Assembly: GCF_945882965.1 (NCBI RefSeq) | Contig: NZ_CAMCWY010000009.1 | Coordinates: forward strand, 1 to 64,000 | From: Sphingorhabdus sp. EL138 | GTDB lineage: Bacteria; Pseudomonadota; Alphaproteobacteria; Sphingomonadales; Sphingomonadaceae | DNA length: 64,000 nt | Reading direction: 5' to 3' | In this document: piece by piece, positions 47,867 to 56,502 of the stretch | Position numbering within the stretch: the stretch's first letter is position 1 | Layout: every line of letters starts with the position of its first letter | The notes under the pieces: model-generated | The model's database searches: none | The model's input: the letters and a program-made list of their open reading frames with translations, nothing else | Told to the model about the DNA's origin: nothing | Position numbers and translations under genes: made by a program

Positions 47867-49048
47867 ATGAGGCCCGCTGCGCGCCTGCAATCGGCCATTG
47901 AGCTGGTTGACCACATCATCCTTGCGGCCCGCGATGGCGGTGCATCTGCGGACCAGATTGCCAAACGCTTTTTTGCCGAGCGCCGCTACGCGGGATCGAA
48001 GGACCGCCGCGCTGTGCGTGATTTGGCGTGGGGTGTTATCCGGCGGTTTGGCAAGCGACCGGCAACCGCGCGCTCGGCCTTTGCCGCGATGGCGGATGCG
48101 GACCCGGAATTGGCCGCTTTATTCGACGGCAGCGATTATGGCCCGGCGGTCATTGACCCGGCAGAGGCTCGGTCAACGGGCGGCGCTTTGCCCAAATGGA
48201 TAAAGCCTTTATTTTCCGCACTTGTGGATGAAACGGAGCAGGCGTCGTTGCTGGACCGCGCGCCGATGGACCTGCGCGTCAATCCGTTAAAGGCCCGCCG
48301 GGACGAAGTTGCCGCTTTGATGCCGGAAGCAGAAATATTGCCAGCGCTCGATTTTGCGCTGCGCTTGCCTGGCGGCACCGCGATCGACAGCCATACTGCG
48401 GTTGAAAATGGGCAGGTTGAAATTCAGGATTTGGGTAGCCAGCTCATCGTCGAGGCGTGTCAGGCCAAGGGGCTTAATACTGTACTTGACCTATGCGCTG
48501 GTGCAGGCGGCAAGACGCTTGCCTTGGCTGCGGCGATGCGCAACACTGGACGCTTGATTGCCACTGACACGAACCGTAACCGACTTGACCAGCTAAAACC
48601 AAGGGCCGCACGGGCAGGGGCGACAAATGTCGAAACACGTTTGCTGAACCCAAATAAAGAGAAGGACATGCTGTCTGACCTTAAGGGCGGCTGCGACCTT
48701 GTGCTGATCGACGCACCTTGTTCTGGCAGTGGGACGTGGCGGCGGAACCCCGAAACGCGCTGGCGTTTGGACGCTGCACGGTTGAAGCGTGTGGTCGATG
48801 AACAGGCCAAGCTGCTGGATATTGGTTCGGAAATGGTCGCGCGTGGCGGGCATTTGGTATATGCGGTATGCTCACTCATCGAAAATGAGGGCAATGGGCA
48901 AGTGGCAGCGTTTTTGAAATCGCATAATGGCTGGCGCGCGGTGAAAACGGGCGTTTCTATGGGCCGTGCAGATGGCGATGGTGTGCTGCTGACGCCTTTA
49001 CATGATAACAGCGATGGATTTTTCTTCGCGAGGCTCCAAAAGCTGTGA
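47867..49048 (+). CDS. rsmB: RsmB/NOP-family RNA (cytosine-C5)-methyltransferase
   Basis: 393 residues. The N-terminal NusB-like region (AIELVDHIILAARDGGASAD, YAGSKDRRAVRDLAWGVIRR) is followed by a SAM-binding domain with DLCAGAGGKTLALAAAM. The two catalytic cysteines are in motif IV, LIDAPCSGSGTWRRNP, and motif VI, VYAVCSLIENEGNGQVAAFL. Most likely modifies 16S rRNA, as RsmB does, but a different target cannot be excluded. Three bases after guaB. Confidence 0.88.
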   Translation: MRPAARLQSAIELVDHIILAARDGGASADQIAKRFFAERRYAGSKDRRAVRDLAWGVIRRFGKRPATARSAFAAMADADPELAALFDGSDYGPAVIDPAEARSTGGALPKWIKPLFSALVDETEQASLLDRAPMDLRVNPLKARRDEVAALMPEAEILPALDFALRLPGGTAIDSHTAVENGQVEIQDLGSQLIVEACQAKGLNTVLDLCAGAGGKTLALAAAMRNTGRLIATDTNRNRLDQLKPRAARAGATNVETRLLNPNKEKDMLSDLKGGCDLVLIDAPCSGSGTWRRNPETRWRLDAARLKRVVDEQAKLLDIGSEMVARGGHLVYAVCSLIENEGNGQVAAFLKSHNGWRAVKTGVSMGRADGDGVLLTPLHDNSDGFFFARLQKL

Positions 49049-49083
49049 TAGCAACGCGAGTGAAAAATATTTGGATACTGATT

Positions 49084-49611
49084 ATGCGTTTTTCTCCCGC
49101 GGCCATTGCCCTGTCACTCACCTTGGCCATTATGTCGAGCGCCAGCATTAGTGGGCGGGCGGACAATGATGTTGATGCGCGCTCAATCGCTTTGGTAAAA
49201 ACCGGTGACGAAGAAGCCAGCGCTGGCCGCATCGATAGCGCAATTGGCTGGTATGAAACTGCGCTCGCGGTCGACCCGCGCAACCGTGCCGCTTATGTTG
49301 CCATGGCGCGCGCCGTAAAGTCCCAAGGGTTAAACGGTAAGGCCATCGGTCTCTACAAAGAAGCGCTTGAGATTGATCCCAACGATCAGATAGCATTGGC
49401 CGGGCAAGCCGATGCCTTTATTGCAAAAGGCGCGCTTGAGCAGGCACGCAAGAATATTGCCCGTCTGACCAATGTGTGCCGCGCCGATTGTGGTGCTGTA
49501 GACAGGCTTTCCCTCGCCATCGACGCGGCGTCACGCAAAGAACAGGCGCAGGCCAGTGCGGTTGACCTGAAGGCGACATTGGGCGCAACGCCGGAGCCAA
49601 AGGCGAATTGA
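49084..49611 (+). CDS. Exported tetratricopeptide-repeat protein
   Basis: About 175 residues. Signal peptide RFSPAAIALSLTLAIMSSAS, then about three TPR units: IDSAIGWYETALAVDPRNRA, GLNGKAIGLYKEALEIDPND and KGALEQARKNIARLTN, with two Cys (CRADC) after the last. Likely a periplasmic scaffold, partner unknown. ATG 49084 gives a clean signal peptide; an upstream GTG at 49045 that overlaps the rsmB stop would add 13 residues. Confidence 0.75.
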   Translation: MRFSPAAIALSLTLAIMSSASISGRADNDVDARSIALVKTGDEEASAGRIDSAIGWYETALAVDPRNRAAYVAMARAVKSQGLNGKAIGLYKEALEIDPNDQIALAGQADAFIAKGALEQARKNIARLTNVCRADCGAVDRLSLAIDAASRKEQAQASAVDLKATLGATPEPKAN

Positions 49612-49615
49612 TCGC

Positions 49616-49633
49616 TTAGGGTCCTGACCCTAA
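49616..49633. terminator. Palindrome between convergent TPR gene and rppH
   Basis: TTAGGGTC (49616-49623) and GACCCTAA (49626-49633) form an 8-bp inverted repeat with two bases between the arms. It sits between two converging genes and covers the rppH stop codon. Related copies occur at 16114-16124 and 43522-43538, also at gene ends. No T run follows, so termination is only a guess. Confidence 0.4.
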
Positions 49634-50115
49634 ATCAGGTCGGCAAATTCAGCGAGGATGTTTTCATATAGCCGCTTTTTAAACGGCACGATAAGCTGCG
49701 GCAATCGGGGGGCATCCACCCATTGCCAGCTTGTGAACTCCTGATGCTCGGTTTCAATGTTGATATCGGCATCCGTGCCCTTGAACCGCATGAGAAACCA
49801 CATTTGCCGCTGCCCGCGATATTTGCCCTTCCAGATCTGCCCAATCATATCGTCGGGTAGATCGTAGAAATGCTCTTCCTTGCTGCGGGCGAGAATGTCC
49901 ACAAGGTCAGCGCGGACGCCGGTTTCTTCGAACAATTCGCGTAAAGCAGCGGCCTCCGCTTCTTCGCCGTCGTCAATACCGCCCTGCGGCATCTGCCATG
50001 CGTCGGAGCCGTCGGGCCTGTCCATGCGTTGACCCACGAATATTTTGCCTTGCATATTGGCAAGCATAATACCGGCGCAGGGGCGGTACGGGAGGTCGTC
50101 AAACGAAGCGGTCAT
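49630..50115 (-). CDS. rppH: RNA pyrophosphohydrolase
   Basis: Nudix enzyme that removes pyrophosphate from the 5' end of mRNA and triggers decay. 161 residues. The Nudix box runs from Gly45 to about residue 67 (GGIDDGEEAEAAALRELFEE then TGV). PYRPCAGIMLANMQGKIFVG and AWQMPQGGID are typical of RppH/IalA. Its start overlaps the stop of the upstream esterase gene (ATGA). Confidence 0.94.
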   Translation of the reverse strand: MTASFDDLPYRPCAGIMLANMQGKIFVGQRMDRPDGSDAWQMPQGGIDDGEEAEAAALRELFEETGVRADLVDILARSKEEHFYDLPDDMIGQIWKGKYRGQRQMWFLMRFKGTDADINIETEHQEFTSWQWVDAPRLPQLIVPFKKRLYENILAEFADLI

Positions 50116-51071
50116 GTAGCGGACATCACTTTGGCGAGCATACTTTTGAGAGCCTTGATATAGCCTTCGACATCGGCCTGAACTGACGGAATGGCTTGGC
50201 GAATGTTGATATGGCCGTGGATATTGCCATCGGCGCTGATATGTTGAACATGCACGCCTGTTTGCTTAAGCTTTTCCACATAAGCAAGGCCCTGATCACG
50301 CAAAGGGTCTAGGCTGGCGGTGGTCACAAGGCTGGGCGGCATGCCTTCTTGTGGGAAGTTAAGTGGTTCCGAGCGATAGTCACCTGCCACCGCTGCATGG
50401 CCTTGGCCGAAATAGGTCATGGCTTCTTCGGTCAGCAAATAGCCATTGGAAAAATCGCGCATGCTTGGCCAATCGGAGTCAAGCGTGACAACAGGGTAAA
50501 TGGGAAACTGCACCAGCACTGGGACGGCAGCGGGCTTGTCGCGCAGTGCCATGGTGGTCACAATGGTCAGGTTGCCGCCCGCGCTATCGCCCGATGTGAT
50601 GAGACCAGTTACCGTCAAGCCCAATTCTGCCGGGCTAGACGCGATCCACCGGGTAGCCGCTTCGCAATCTTCCGCAGGCGCGGGGAAGGGATATTCCGGC
50701 GATAGACGATAATCGATGGAGATAACTGGCAGGTCGAGCAATCGCGCGACTTCGGCGCAATAAGGCTCATATGTATACAGGCTACCAATCACGAAGCCGC
50801 CGCCATGGTAAAACACCATGACAGGGCCAGGGCCACGATCGGCGCGGCTGTCATACACCCGTGCCGGGATTGTTCCTGCGGGACCGGGAATGTCTATATC
50901 GCGCAAGACGGCAAGTTCACCCACGGGCGCATCGGCAACATCGCGCATCGCCGACGTCATCGCGCGCGCTTCATCTGCGGCAACCTCCCAAAATTTAGGA
51001 CCGGGGACCGCGTTCAAAAATTGCAGGAATAAGGCCACATCAGGGCGGACCAACGGTGTGGTTTCAGTCAT
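50112..51071 (-). CDS. Alpha/beta hydrolase of the hormone-sensitive lipase (HSL) family
   Basis: Carboxylesterase-like, 319 residues. The oxyanion motif is FYHGGGFVIGS, the nucleophile Ser is in SGDSAGGNLT, the Asp in TASLDPLRDQG and the His in DGNIHGHINI. Natural substrate unknown. ATG 51071 is chosen because GGAG precedes it by six bases; two in-frame ATGs lie 12 and 18 bases upstream. The 226 bases between this gene and the next one hold only a candidate SOS-like box. Confidence 0.88.
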   Translation of the reverse strand: MTETTPLVRPDVALFLQFLNAVPGPKFWEVAADEARAMTSAMRDVADAPVGELAVLRDIDIPGPAGTIPARVYDSRADRGPGPVMVFYHGGGFVIGSLYTYEPYCAEVARLLDLPVISIDYRLSPEYPFPAPAEDCEAATRWIASSPAELGLTVTGLITSGDSAGGNLTIVTTMALRDKPAAVPVLVQFPIYPVVTLDSDWPSMRDFSNGYLLTEEAMTYFGQGHAAVAGDYRSEPLNFPQEGMPPSLVTTASLDPLRDQGLAYVEKLKQTGVHVQHISADGNIHGHINIRQAIPSVQADVEGYIKALKSMLAKVMSAT

Positions 51072-51212
51072 TTGTATCTCCATGTTCAAAGCCTAATAGG
51101 TCGGCTGGCGAAGCAGGTCCAGCATATTGGGTCGTGAGGCGATTTGGCGCGCATGAAGATACGAAAGAGGCAGACATTACCGGCTGGTTTAAACCCGCGA
51201 GCGCCGTTGCAC

Positions 51213-51227
51213 GTTCACCGCCAGTTT
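51213..51227 (+). promoter_or_regulatory. Near-match to a LexA box before the YdjM-like gene
   Basis: GTTCACCGCCAGTTT at 51213-51227 fits GTTC-N7-GTTC except for the last base. It lies 70 bases before the start of the YdjM-like gene; E. coli ydjM is in the LexA regulon. One mismatch makes chance a real alternative. Confidence 0.3.
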
Positions 51228-51297
51228 GTGTGCACAAAATCTGCATAGCGATAACGCCGTATTGCCATTTTGGCCCTAATCCGTCAGCAGTTGCTAT

Positions 51298-52257
51298 ATG
51301 GATAATCTCACACATAGCCTCGTTGGCGCGCTCATTGGGCAGATGGGTTTGAAGCGTAAAACCGGGCTTGCGATGCCGACGCTGATTGTCGCGGCGAACA
51401 TCCCAGATATTGACGCTGTGGCTGCATTGCTTGGCGGGCAACAGCATCTCGCGCTGCGGCGTGGGCTGACGCATGGGCCAATTGCGATGCTGGTCTTGCC
51501 ATTGTTGCTGTGGGGAATCATGCTCTGGTTTGACCAGTGGCAGGCAAAACGCGGCAAGCGACCCGAAAAACGATTGCCGGTGCATAAGGGCTGGTTGCTG
51601 GCGCTTGCCTATACTGGATGCTTGAGTCACCCGCTGTTCGACTGGTTCAACAGCTATGGCATTCGTTTGCTTGAGCCATTTTCAAGCCAGTGGTTCTATG
51701 GCGACACTTTATTCATTATTGATATCTGGCTTTGGGCTGCGCTGATCGCTGGTGTCTGGATTTCGCAACGTCGTGAACGTCATGGTACAAGCTGGCGTAT
51801 GCCGGCGTTGGTGAGCTTCACGGCCATCTGCGCATATATTCTGGCCAATGGCCTGATAACCGGCCGTGCGGAGCAATTGATGGCGGAGGCGGTGCGGCAA
51901 AAGCATGATCTTGTTCCCGCTTTGGTGGTCGCAAACCCAGTGCCAGTGTTATTCTGGAAACGTGAAATGCTGTGGCGCGACGACAGATATTATGGGCAGG
52001 GCAGCTACAGCGCGTTCGATAATGTGCGCGTCGATGATAGTGCGCGCGCGCATTATATGGGCGTGCAGGATAAAAAGGCGTTTGCAGCAAATGTCGTTGC
52101 GCAGTCACCTCTATTGTTCTGGTCACGCATGCCCGTCGCAGTGATTGTCAGCAAGGGCGATAAGAAGACGCTGAAAGTGTCCGACCAACGCTTTGTCGAT
52201 CCCATGGTTAGTGACCGATTTTCTGTGTCCTTTCCAATTGTAGATGAGGGCAAATGA
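51298..52257 (+). CDS. YdjM-like membrane-bound metal-dependent hydrolase (DUF457)
   Basis: 319 residues. The N-terminus DNLTHSLVGALIGQMGLKRK and ANIPDIDAVAALLGGQQHLA, then LRRGLTHGPI, carry the His/Asp residues of this family. Four or more hydrophobic segments follow (AMLVLPLLLWGIMLWF, WLALAYTGCLSHPLFDWFNS, IIDIWLWAALIAGVWI). Reaction unknown. Its last codon overlaps the photolyase start (ATGA), so the two are cotranscribed. Confidence 0.85.
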   Translation: MDNLTHSLVGALIGQMGLKRKTGLAMPTLIVAANIPDIDAVAALLGGQQHLALRRGLTHGPIAMLVLPLLLWGIMLWFDQWQAKRGKRPEKRLPVHKGWLLALAYTGCLSHPLFDWFNSYGIRLLEPFSSQWFYGDTLFIIDIWLWAALIAGVWISQRRERHGTSWRMPALVSFTAICAYILANGLITGRAEQLMAEAVRQKHDLVPALVVANPVPVLFWKREMLWRDDRYYGQGSYSAFDNVRVDDSARAHYMGVQDKKAFAANVVAQSPLLFWSRMPVAVIVSKGDKKTLKVSDQRFVDPMVSDRFSVSFPIVDEGK

Positions 52258-53651
52258 CCGCACCCGTGATCCTCTGGTTCCGTCGCGATCTGCGCCTTGC
52301 GGACCAGCCAGCATTGGCGGCTGCGGTTGCTAGTGGCGCGCCGGTTATTCCGCTCTATATCCTCGACGACGACACGCCAAAACATCGCAAGATGGGCGCT
52401 GCTTCGCGCTGGTGGCTGCACCATAGCCTGACAGCGCTTGATAGCGACCTGCGCGCGCTTGGTTCACGGCTAACATTGCGGACGGGACAATCCGACGAGA
52501 TTTTGTGCGCCTTGGCCGCAGAGACAAATGCTTCGGCCATTCATTGCATTCGCCATTATGAACCCTGGTGGCGCAATGCCGAGAAGGCTGTTGCCAATGG
52601 CTTGGGCGAAGGTTGTTCTCTCATCTGCCATAATGGCAATTATCTGCTTCCCGCAGGCAGCGTGACCACAGGCAGCGGCGGGCAGTATAAAATTTACACG
52701 CCGTTCATGCGCGCTTTGTGGCAGCATATGCCCCCACCAGCGCCATTGGCAGCGCCCACGCAACTGGCTGTGCCGCAGAACTGGCCAGCGAGCGAGGATA
52801 TCGCTGCATGGGGCTTGCTACCGACAAAGCCCGATTGGTCGAGCGACATATTGAGCATGTGGACCCCCGGTGCGGCGGGGGCCAAAAAGCGTCTGGCGGA
52901 TTTTGTCGACAAGGCAAAATTCTATGACGAAAAACGCAACCTGCCGTCCGTAGAAGGCTCCTCCTTTCTGTCTGCGCATTTGCACTTTGGCGAGATTTCG
53001 CCTGCTGCATGCTGGCATGCAACCATGCAGGCGGGCGGCTCGGTGGATGTGTTCTTAAAAGAACTGGTATGGCGGGATTATGCGCAGAATGTCATTGTCC
53101 AGATGCCGGAATATGGCGCAAAGACCGCGCGCGATGCATTCGACAAGCTGCCGTGGCGCGATCTATCCGATCCATCTGTAAAGGCCGATTTTGTGGCATG
53201 GACGAAGGGCAAAACGGGCTATCCCATTGTCGATGCCGGAATGCGGCAATTATGGGCGACAGGATGGATGCACAACCGCGTACGCATGATTACAGCATCA
53301 TTCTTGGTTAAACATCTGCTGATTGACTGGCGCGAAGGCGAGAAGTGGTTTTGGGATACTTTGGTCGATGCCGATTATGGCAGCAACAGCGTCAATTGGC
53401 AGTGGACCGCTGGCACGGGTGTTGACAGCAACATGTTCGTGCGGATCATGGCGCCATTATCGCAATCGGAGAAATTCGATGCTGCTCGGTATATTCGTGA
53501 ATGGGTGCCCGAACTTGCGGCGTTGCAGGAGCCCTATATCCACGATCCCGATGAATATGGCGCGCGCCCGAAAAGCTATCCGCGAAAGATTATTGGTCAT
53601 AAAGCCGGGCGCGAACGGGCTTTGGCGGCATTTGTTGCAACAAAAAGTTAA
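52254..53651 (+). CDS. phr: Deoxyribodipyrimidine photolyase
   Basis: Light-driven repair of cyclobutane pyrimidine dimers with FAD. 465 residues. The N-terminal domain opens APVILWFRRDLRLADQPALA. The FAD-binding C-terminal half shows FLSAHLHFGEISP, FLKELVWRDYAQNV, YPIVDAGMRQLWATGWMHNR and the conserved WQWTAGTGVDSNMFVRI. Class I CPD photolyase is most likely. Overlaps the YdjM-like gene; followed by a REPIN-like element. Confidence 0.95.
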   Translation: MTAPVILWFRRDLRLADQPALAAAVASGAPVIPLYILDDDTPKHRKMGAASRWWLHHSLTALDSDLRALGSRLTLRTGQSDEILCALAAETNASAIHCIRHYEPWWRNAEKAVANGLGEGCSLICHNGNYLLPAGSVTTGSGGQYKIYTPFMRALWQHMPPPAPLAAPTQLAVPQNWPASEDIAAWGLLPTKPDWSSDILSMWTPGAAGAKKRLADFVDKAKFYDEKRNLPSVEGSSFLSAHLHFGEISPAACWHATMQAGGSVDVFLKELVWRDYAQNVIVQMPEYGAKTARDAFDKLPWRDLSDPSVKADFVAWTKGKTGYPIVDAGMRQLWATGWMHNRVRMITASFLVKHLLIDWREGEKWFWDTLVDADYGSNSVNWQWTAGTGVDSNMFVRIMAPLSQSEKFDAARYIREWVPELAALQEPYIHDPDEYGARPKSYPRKIIGHKAGRERALAAFVATKS

Positions 53652-53670
53652 TCGACCAACAAAGCTTATC

Positions 53671-53772
53671 ATTCCCGCGTAAGCGGGAATCCATGACCGA
53701 AGCTGTGCGCGAAAACGGCACACTTAGTGTAAACTGGATCGTCAACTTATGGATTCCCGCTTTTGCGGGAAT
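53671..53772. repeat. REPIN-like inverted pair of palindromes (family 1)
   Basis: Two 24-base palindromic units face each other: ATTCCCGC-GTAA-GCGGGAAT-CCAT (53671-53694) and ATGG-ATTCCCGC-TTTT-GCGGGAAT (53749-53772). One is the reverse complement of the other except for two loop bases, and 54 bases lie between them. Each unit also folds alone. The element sits between the converging phr and SDR genes. Confidence 0.8.
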
Positions 53773-53794
53773 GACAAATTTTGATTTGGTGCGG

Positions 53795-54505
53795 CTATCC
53801 CTCAACCACCAACCTGTGCCCGGTCTCAAACTCGCTTGCTAGCAACGCGCAAATCGCATTGGCCACAACCGATGGCTCTTTAACCGTTGACGGGTCTTCG
53901 CCGGGATAGGCCGAAGCGCGCATTTTGGTACGCGTGCGGCCGGGATCGACGATTGCGGTGCGGACGGGTGACAGGTTTTTAATCTCATCGCCATAGCACT
54001 CGACCAAATTTTCCAATGCTGCCTTTGACGCGCCATATGCGCCCCAAAACGCACGCGGGTGTGCGCCAACGGAGGATGTGAGCGCCAATAATCGGCCTGC
54101 GTCACTTTTGCGTAACAAGGCATCAAATGATGCGATCATTACTTGCTGTGCCGTTACGTTCAATGTGAATAATCGCGCAAATTCTGCGCCATCAATCGCG
54201 GGCACTGGGCTTAATGTGCCAAGCATCGCAGCGTTCAAGACAAGGATATCGAGCTTGCCCCAACGCTCCGTCACGGCGACAGCGAGGCGCGCTATACTGT
54301 CGCCATCGGTTAAATCGAGCGGGGCGATGGTCGCGCTACCGCCGGCGTCAAAAATCGCGTCTTCGACAGCCTCAAGGTCTTTTGCCGTCCGCGCGGTCAA
54401 AATCACATGTGCGCCTTGTGCCGCCAGTGCCGTCGCGGTTGCCGCGCCAATCCCGCGACTTGCACCAGTTACCAGCGCAATTTTGCCTTCAAATGCGTTC
54501 GTCAT
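53795..54505 (-). CDS. Short-chain dehydrogenase/reductase
   Basis: Classical SDR, 236 residues. Nucleotide-binding TGASRGIG near 14-21, the NAAM segment (LVLNAAMLG), catalytic Ser in LTSSVGAHP, and Tyr and Lys in YGASKAAL. Substrate unknown. Three bases after the purF stop and on the same strand, so probably cotranscribed with purF. Confidence 0.9.
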   Translation of the reverse strand: MTNAFEGKIALVTGASRGIGAATATALAAQGAHVILTARTAKDLEAVEDAIFDAGGSATIAPLDLTDGDSIARLAVAVTERWGKLDILVLNAAMLGTLSPVPAIDGAEFARLFTLNVTAQQVMIASFDALLRKSDAGRLLALTSSVGAHPRAFWGAYGASKAALENLVECYGDEIKNLSPVRTAIVDPGRTRTKMRASAYPGEDPSTVKEPSVVANAICALLASEFETGHRLVVEG

Positions 54506-54507
54506 GC

Positions 54508-55965
54508 TTATACCCGTTTTTGGCCGCCAAGCATCATGAGGTCACTTGCCTCATGCTCTTCATGGTCGGTCAGGGTGGTGGGATAATCGCCCGTGAAGCA
54601 CGCGTCGCAATATTGCGGTCTGTCCGCATGGCGCGAATCTTCGCCAAGCGCGCGATAGAGGCCGTCGATCGACAGGAAGGCAAGGCTGTCCGCCTGAATA
54701 AACTGTCGCATTTCTTCGACATCCATGCGGCTGGCGAGCAGCTTGGAGCGTTCGGGCGTATCCACGCCGTAAAAGCAGCTGTTCATTGTTGGCGGGCTTG
54801 CAATGCGCATATGCACTTCAGCAGCGCCTGCTTCGCGCATCATCTGCACGATTTTGAGCGAAGTTGTGCCACGGACGATGGAATCGTCGATCAGGACGAT
54901 GCGTTTGCCGGCAACCAAGTTTCTATTTGCATTATGCTTTAACTTCACCCCCAAATGGCGGACGCCGTCGCCAGGTTGAATGAAGGTGCGGCCGACATAA
55001 TGCGAACGGATGATGCCCAGTTCAAACGGGATTTTTGCAGCTTCGGCATAACCGATGGCCGCTGGCGTGCCGCTATCGGGCACTGGAATGACATAATCGA
55101 CATCAACGCCATTTTCACGCGCCAGTTCAGCGCCAATCGCCTTGCGCACTGAATATACGCTGATGCCTTCGACGATAGAGTCGGGTCGTGAGAAATAGAC
55201 ATGCTCAAAAATGCAGGGCCGTTGCGAAATTGGAATGAACGGCTTGTGCGACTGGATTTCCGTTCCACGCACCACAACCAATTCGCCGGGCTCGACTGAC
55301 CGGATATATTCTGCGCCCACAATATCAAGCGCGACGGTTTCCGATGCAAAGATGATGGTGTCACCAAGCTTGCCCATGACCAATGGCCGAATGCCCAACG
55401 GGTCGCGGCAGGCAATCATGCCCTCTGTCGTCAGGCACAGGAGCGAATAGGCGCCCTCAACGCGCTTCAACGCGTCAATCAAACGATCAAGCAACGTCCG
55501 GTAGCCGGAGGTCGCGACCAGATGGATGATTACTTCGGTGTCCGATGTGGACTGGAAAATCGACCCACGACGCACAAGGTCACGGCGCACGGTCATCGCG
55601 TTCGAGATATTGCCATTATGCGCAATAGCAAAGCCACCTGTGGCAAGATCGGCATATAAAGGCTGCACATTGCGCAATGATGTTTCGCCAGTGGTGGAAT
55701 AGCGCACATGGCCAATGGCGCATCGTCCAACCAAGCCGCCAATGATTTCTTCACGGTCAAAATTGCCCGCGACATGGCCCATTGCGCGGTGCGTGTGGAA
55801 ATCATGATCATCAAAGCTGGTGATGCCTGCTGCCTCTTGCCCGCGATGTTGCAGGGCATGGAGGCCAAGCGCCACCATAGCAGAAGCGCCTTCTGTATCG
55901 TAGACACCGAAAATCCCGCACTCCTCGCGAAGTTTGTCGTCATCAAAAGGGTCCGTGGTCAGCAT
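54508..55965 (-). CDS. purF: Amidophosphoribosyltransferase
   Basis: First committed step of purine synthesis: PRPP plus glutamine to phosphoribosylamine. 485 residues. The propeptide ends at LREE and the nucleophile is Cys16 in ECGIFGVYD. The phosphoribosyltransferase site is VLIDDSIVRGTTSLKIVQ. Cysteines in RPCIFEHVYF, NSCFYGVD and YCDACFTGDYPT sit where the Bacillus-type enzyme binds its [4Fe-4S] cluster, so this is the oxygen-sensitive cluster-bearing type. Confidence 0.96.
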   Translation of the reverse strand: MLTTDPFDDDKLREECGIFGVYDTEGASAMVALGLHALQHRGQEAAGITSFDDHDFHTHRAMGHVAGNFDREEIIGGLVGRCAIGHVRYSTTGETSLRNVQPLYADLATGGFAIAHNGNISNAMTVRRDLVRRGSIFQSTSDTEVIIHLVATSGYRTLLDRLIDALKRVEGAYSLLCLTTEGMIACRDPLGIRPLVMGKLGDTIIFASETVALDIVGAEYIRSVEPGELVVVRGTEIQSHKPFIPISQRPCIFEHVYFSRPDSIVEGISVYSVRKAIGAELARENGVDVDYVIPVPDSGTPAAIGYAEAAKIPFELGIIRSHYVGRTFIQPGDGVRHLGVKLKHNANRNLVAGKRIVLIDDSIVRGTTSLKIVQMMREAGAAEVHMRIASPPTMNSCFYGVDTPERSKLLASRMDVEEMRQFIQADSLAFLSIDGLYRALGEDSRHADRPQYCDACFTGDYPTTLTDHEEHEASDLMMLGGQKRV

Positions 55966-56093
55966 ATATCAAATCCCGCTACGCTTCGCTGCGTCGCCTA
56001 TAGGCATGGCCGTTACAATTGTCTCCCCCTTGTCGTGTGATTATCACAAAGAAAATGTTGGCGGGGCGAAGATGGTTGGGTTACGCAGCCAGC

Positions 56094-56453
56094 ATGACCG
56101 ACGAACGAGAAAGCGGATGGACGCTTGACCCCAAATATGACGCCAATGGATTGGTGACTGCCGTAATCACGGATGAAGCCGACGGCACAGTGTTGATGGT
56201 GGGGCATATGAACGCAGAGGCGCTTGCGCAAAGTATCGAAAGCCGCCGTGCCACATTTTTCTCGCGCAGCCGCCAGCGGCTTTGGCAAAAGGGCGAAAGC
56301 AGCGGCAATGTCTTGCATATCGTTGAAATGCGCATCGACTGCGATCAAGACGCCATATGGATCATAGCCCGGCCGCAAGGTCCGACCTGCCATACCGGCG
56401 CAAGAAGCTGTTTTTATCGCAAGGTGACTGATGGGGGCTTAGAACCCGTTTGA
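56094..56453 (+). CDS. hisI: Phosphoribosyl-AMP cyclohydrolase
   Basis: Third step of histidine synthesis, stand-alone HisI without the HisE domain. 119 residues. VLMVGHMNAEALAQSIESRR and RQRLWQKGESSGN are the signature; metal ligands are in DCDQDA and TCHTGARSCFY. ATG 56094 (MTDERESGW) is the natural start; the 25 codons upstream have no family similarity. Confidence 0.94.
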   Translation: MTDERESGWTLDPKYDANGLVTAVITDEADGTVLMVGHMNAEALAQSIESRRATFFSRSRQRLWQKGESSGNVLHIVEMRIDCDQDAIWIIARPQGPTCHTGARSCFYRKVTDGGLEPV

Positions 56454-56502
56454 AAGCGTCGGCGATGATGTAGAGGGAATGCCAAGCAATATCTGCCTAA
56501 CC

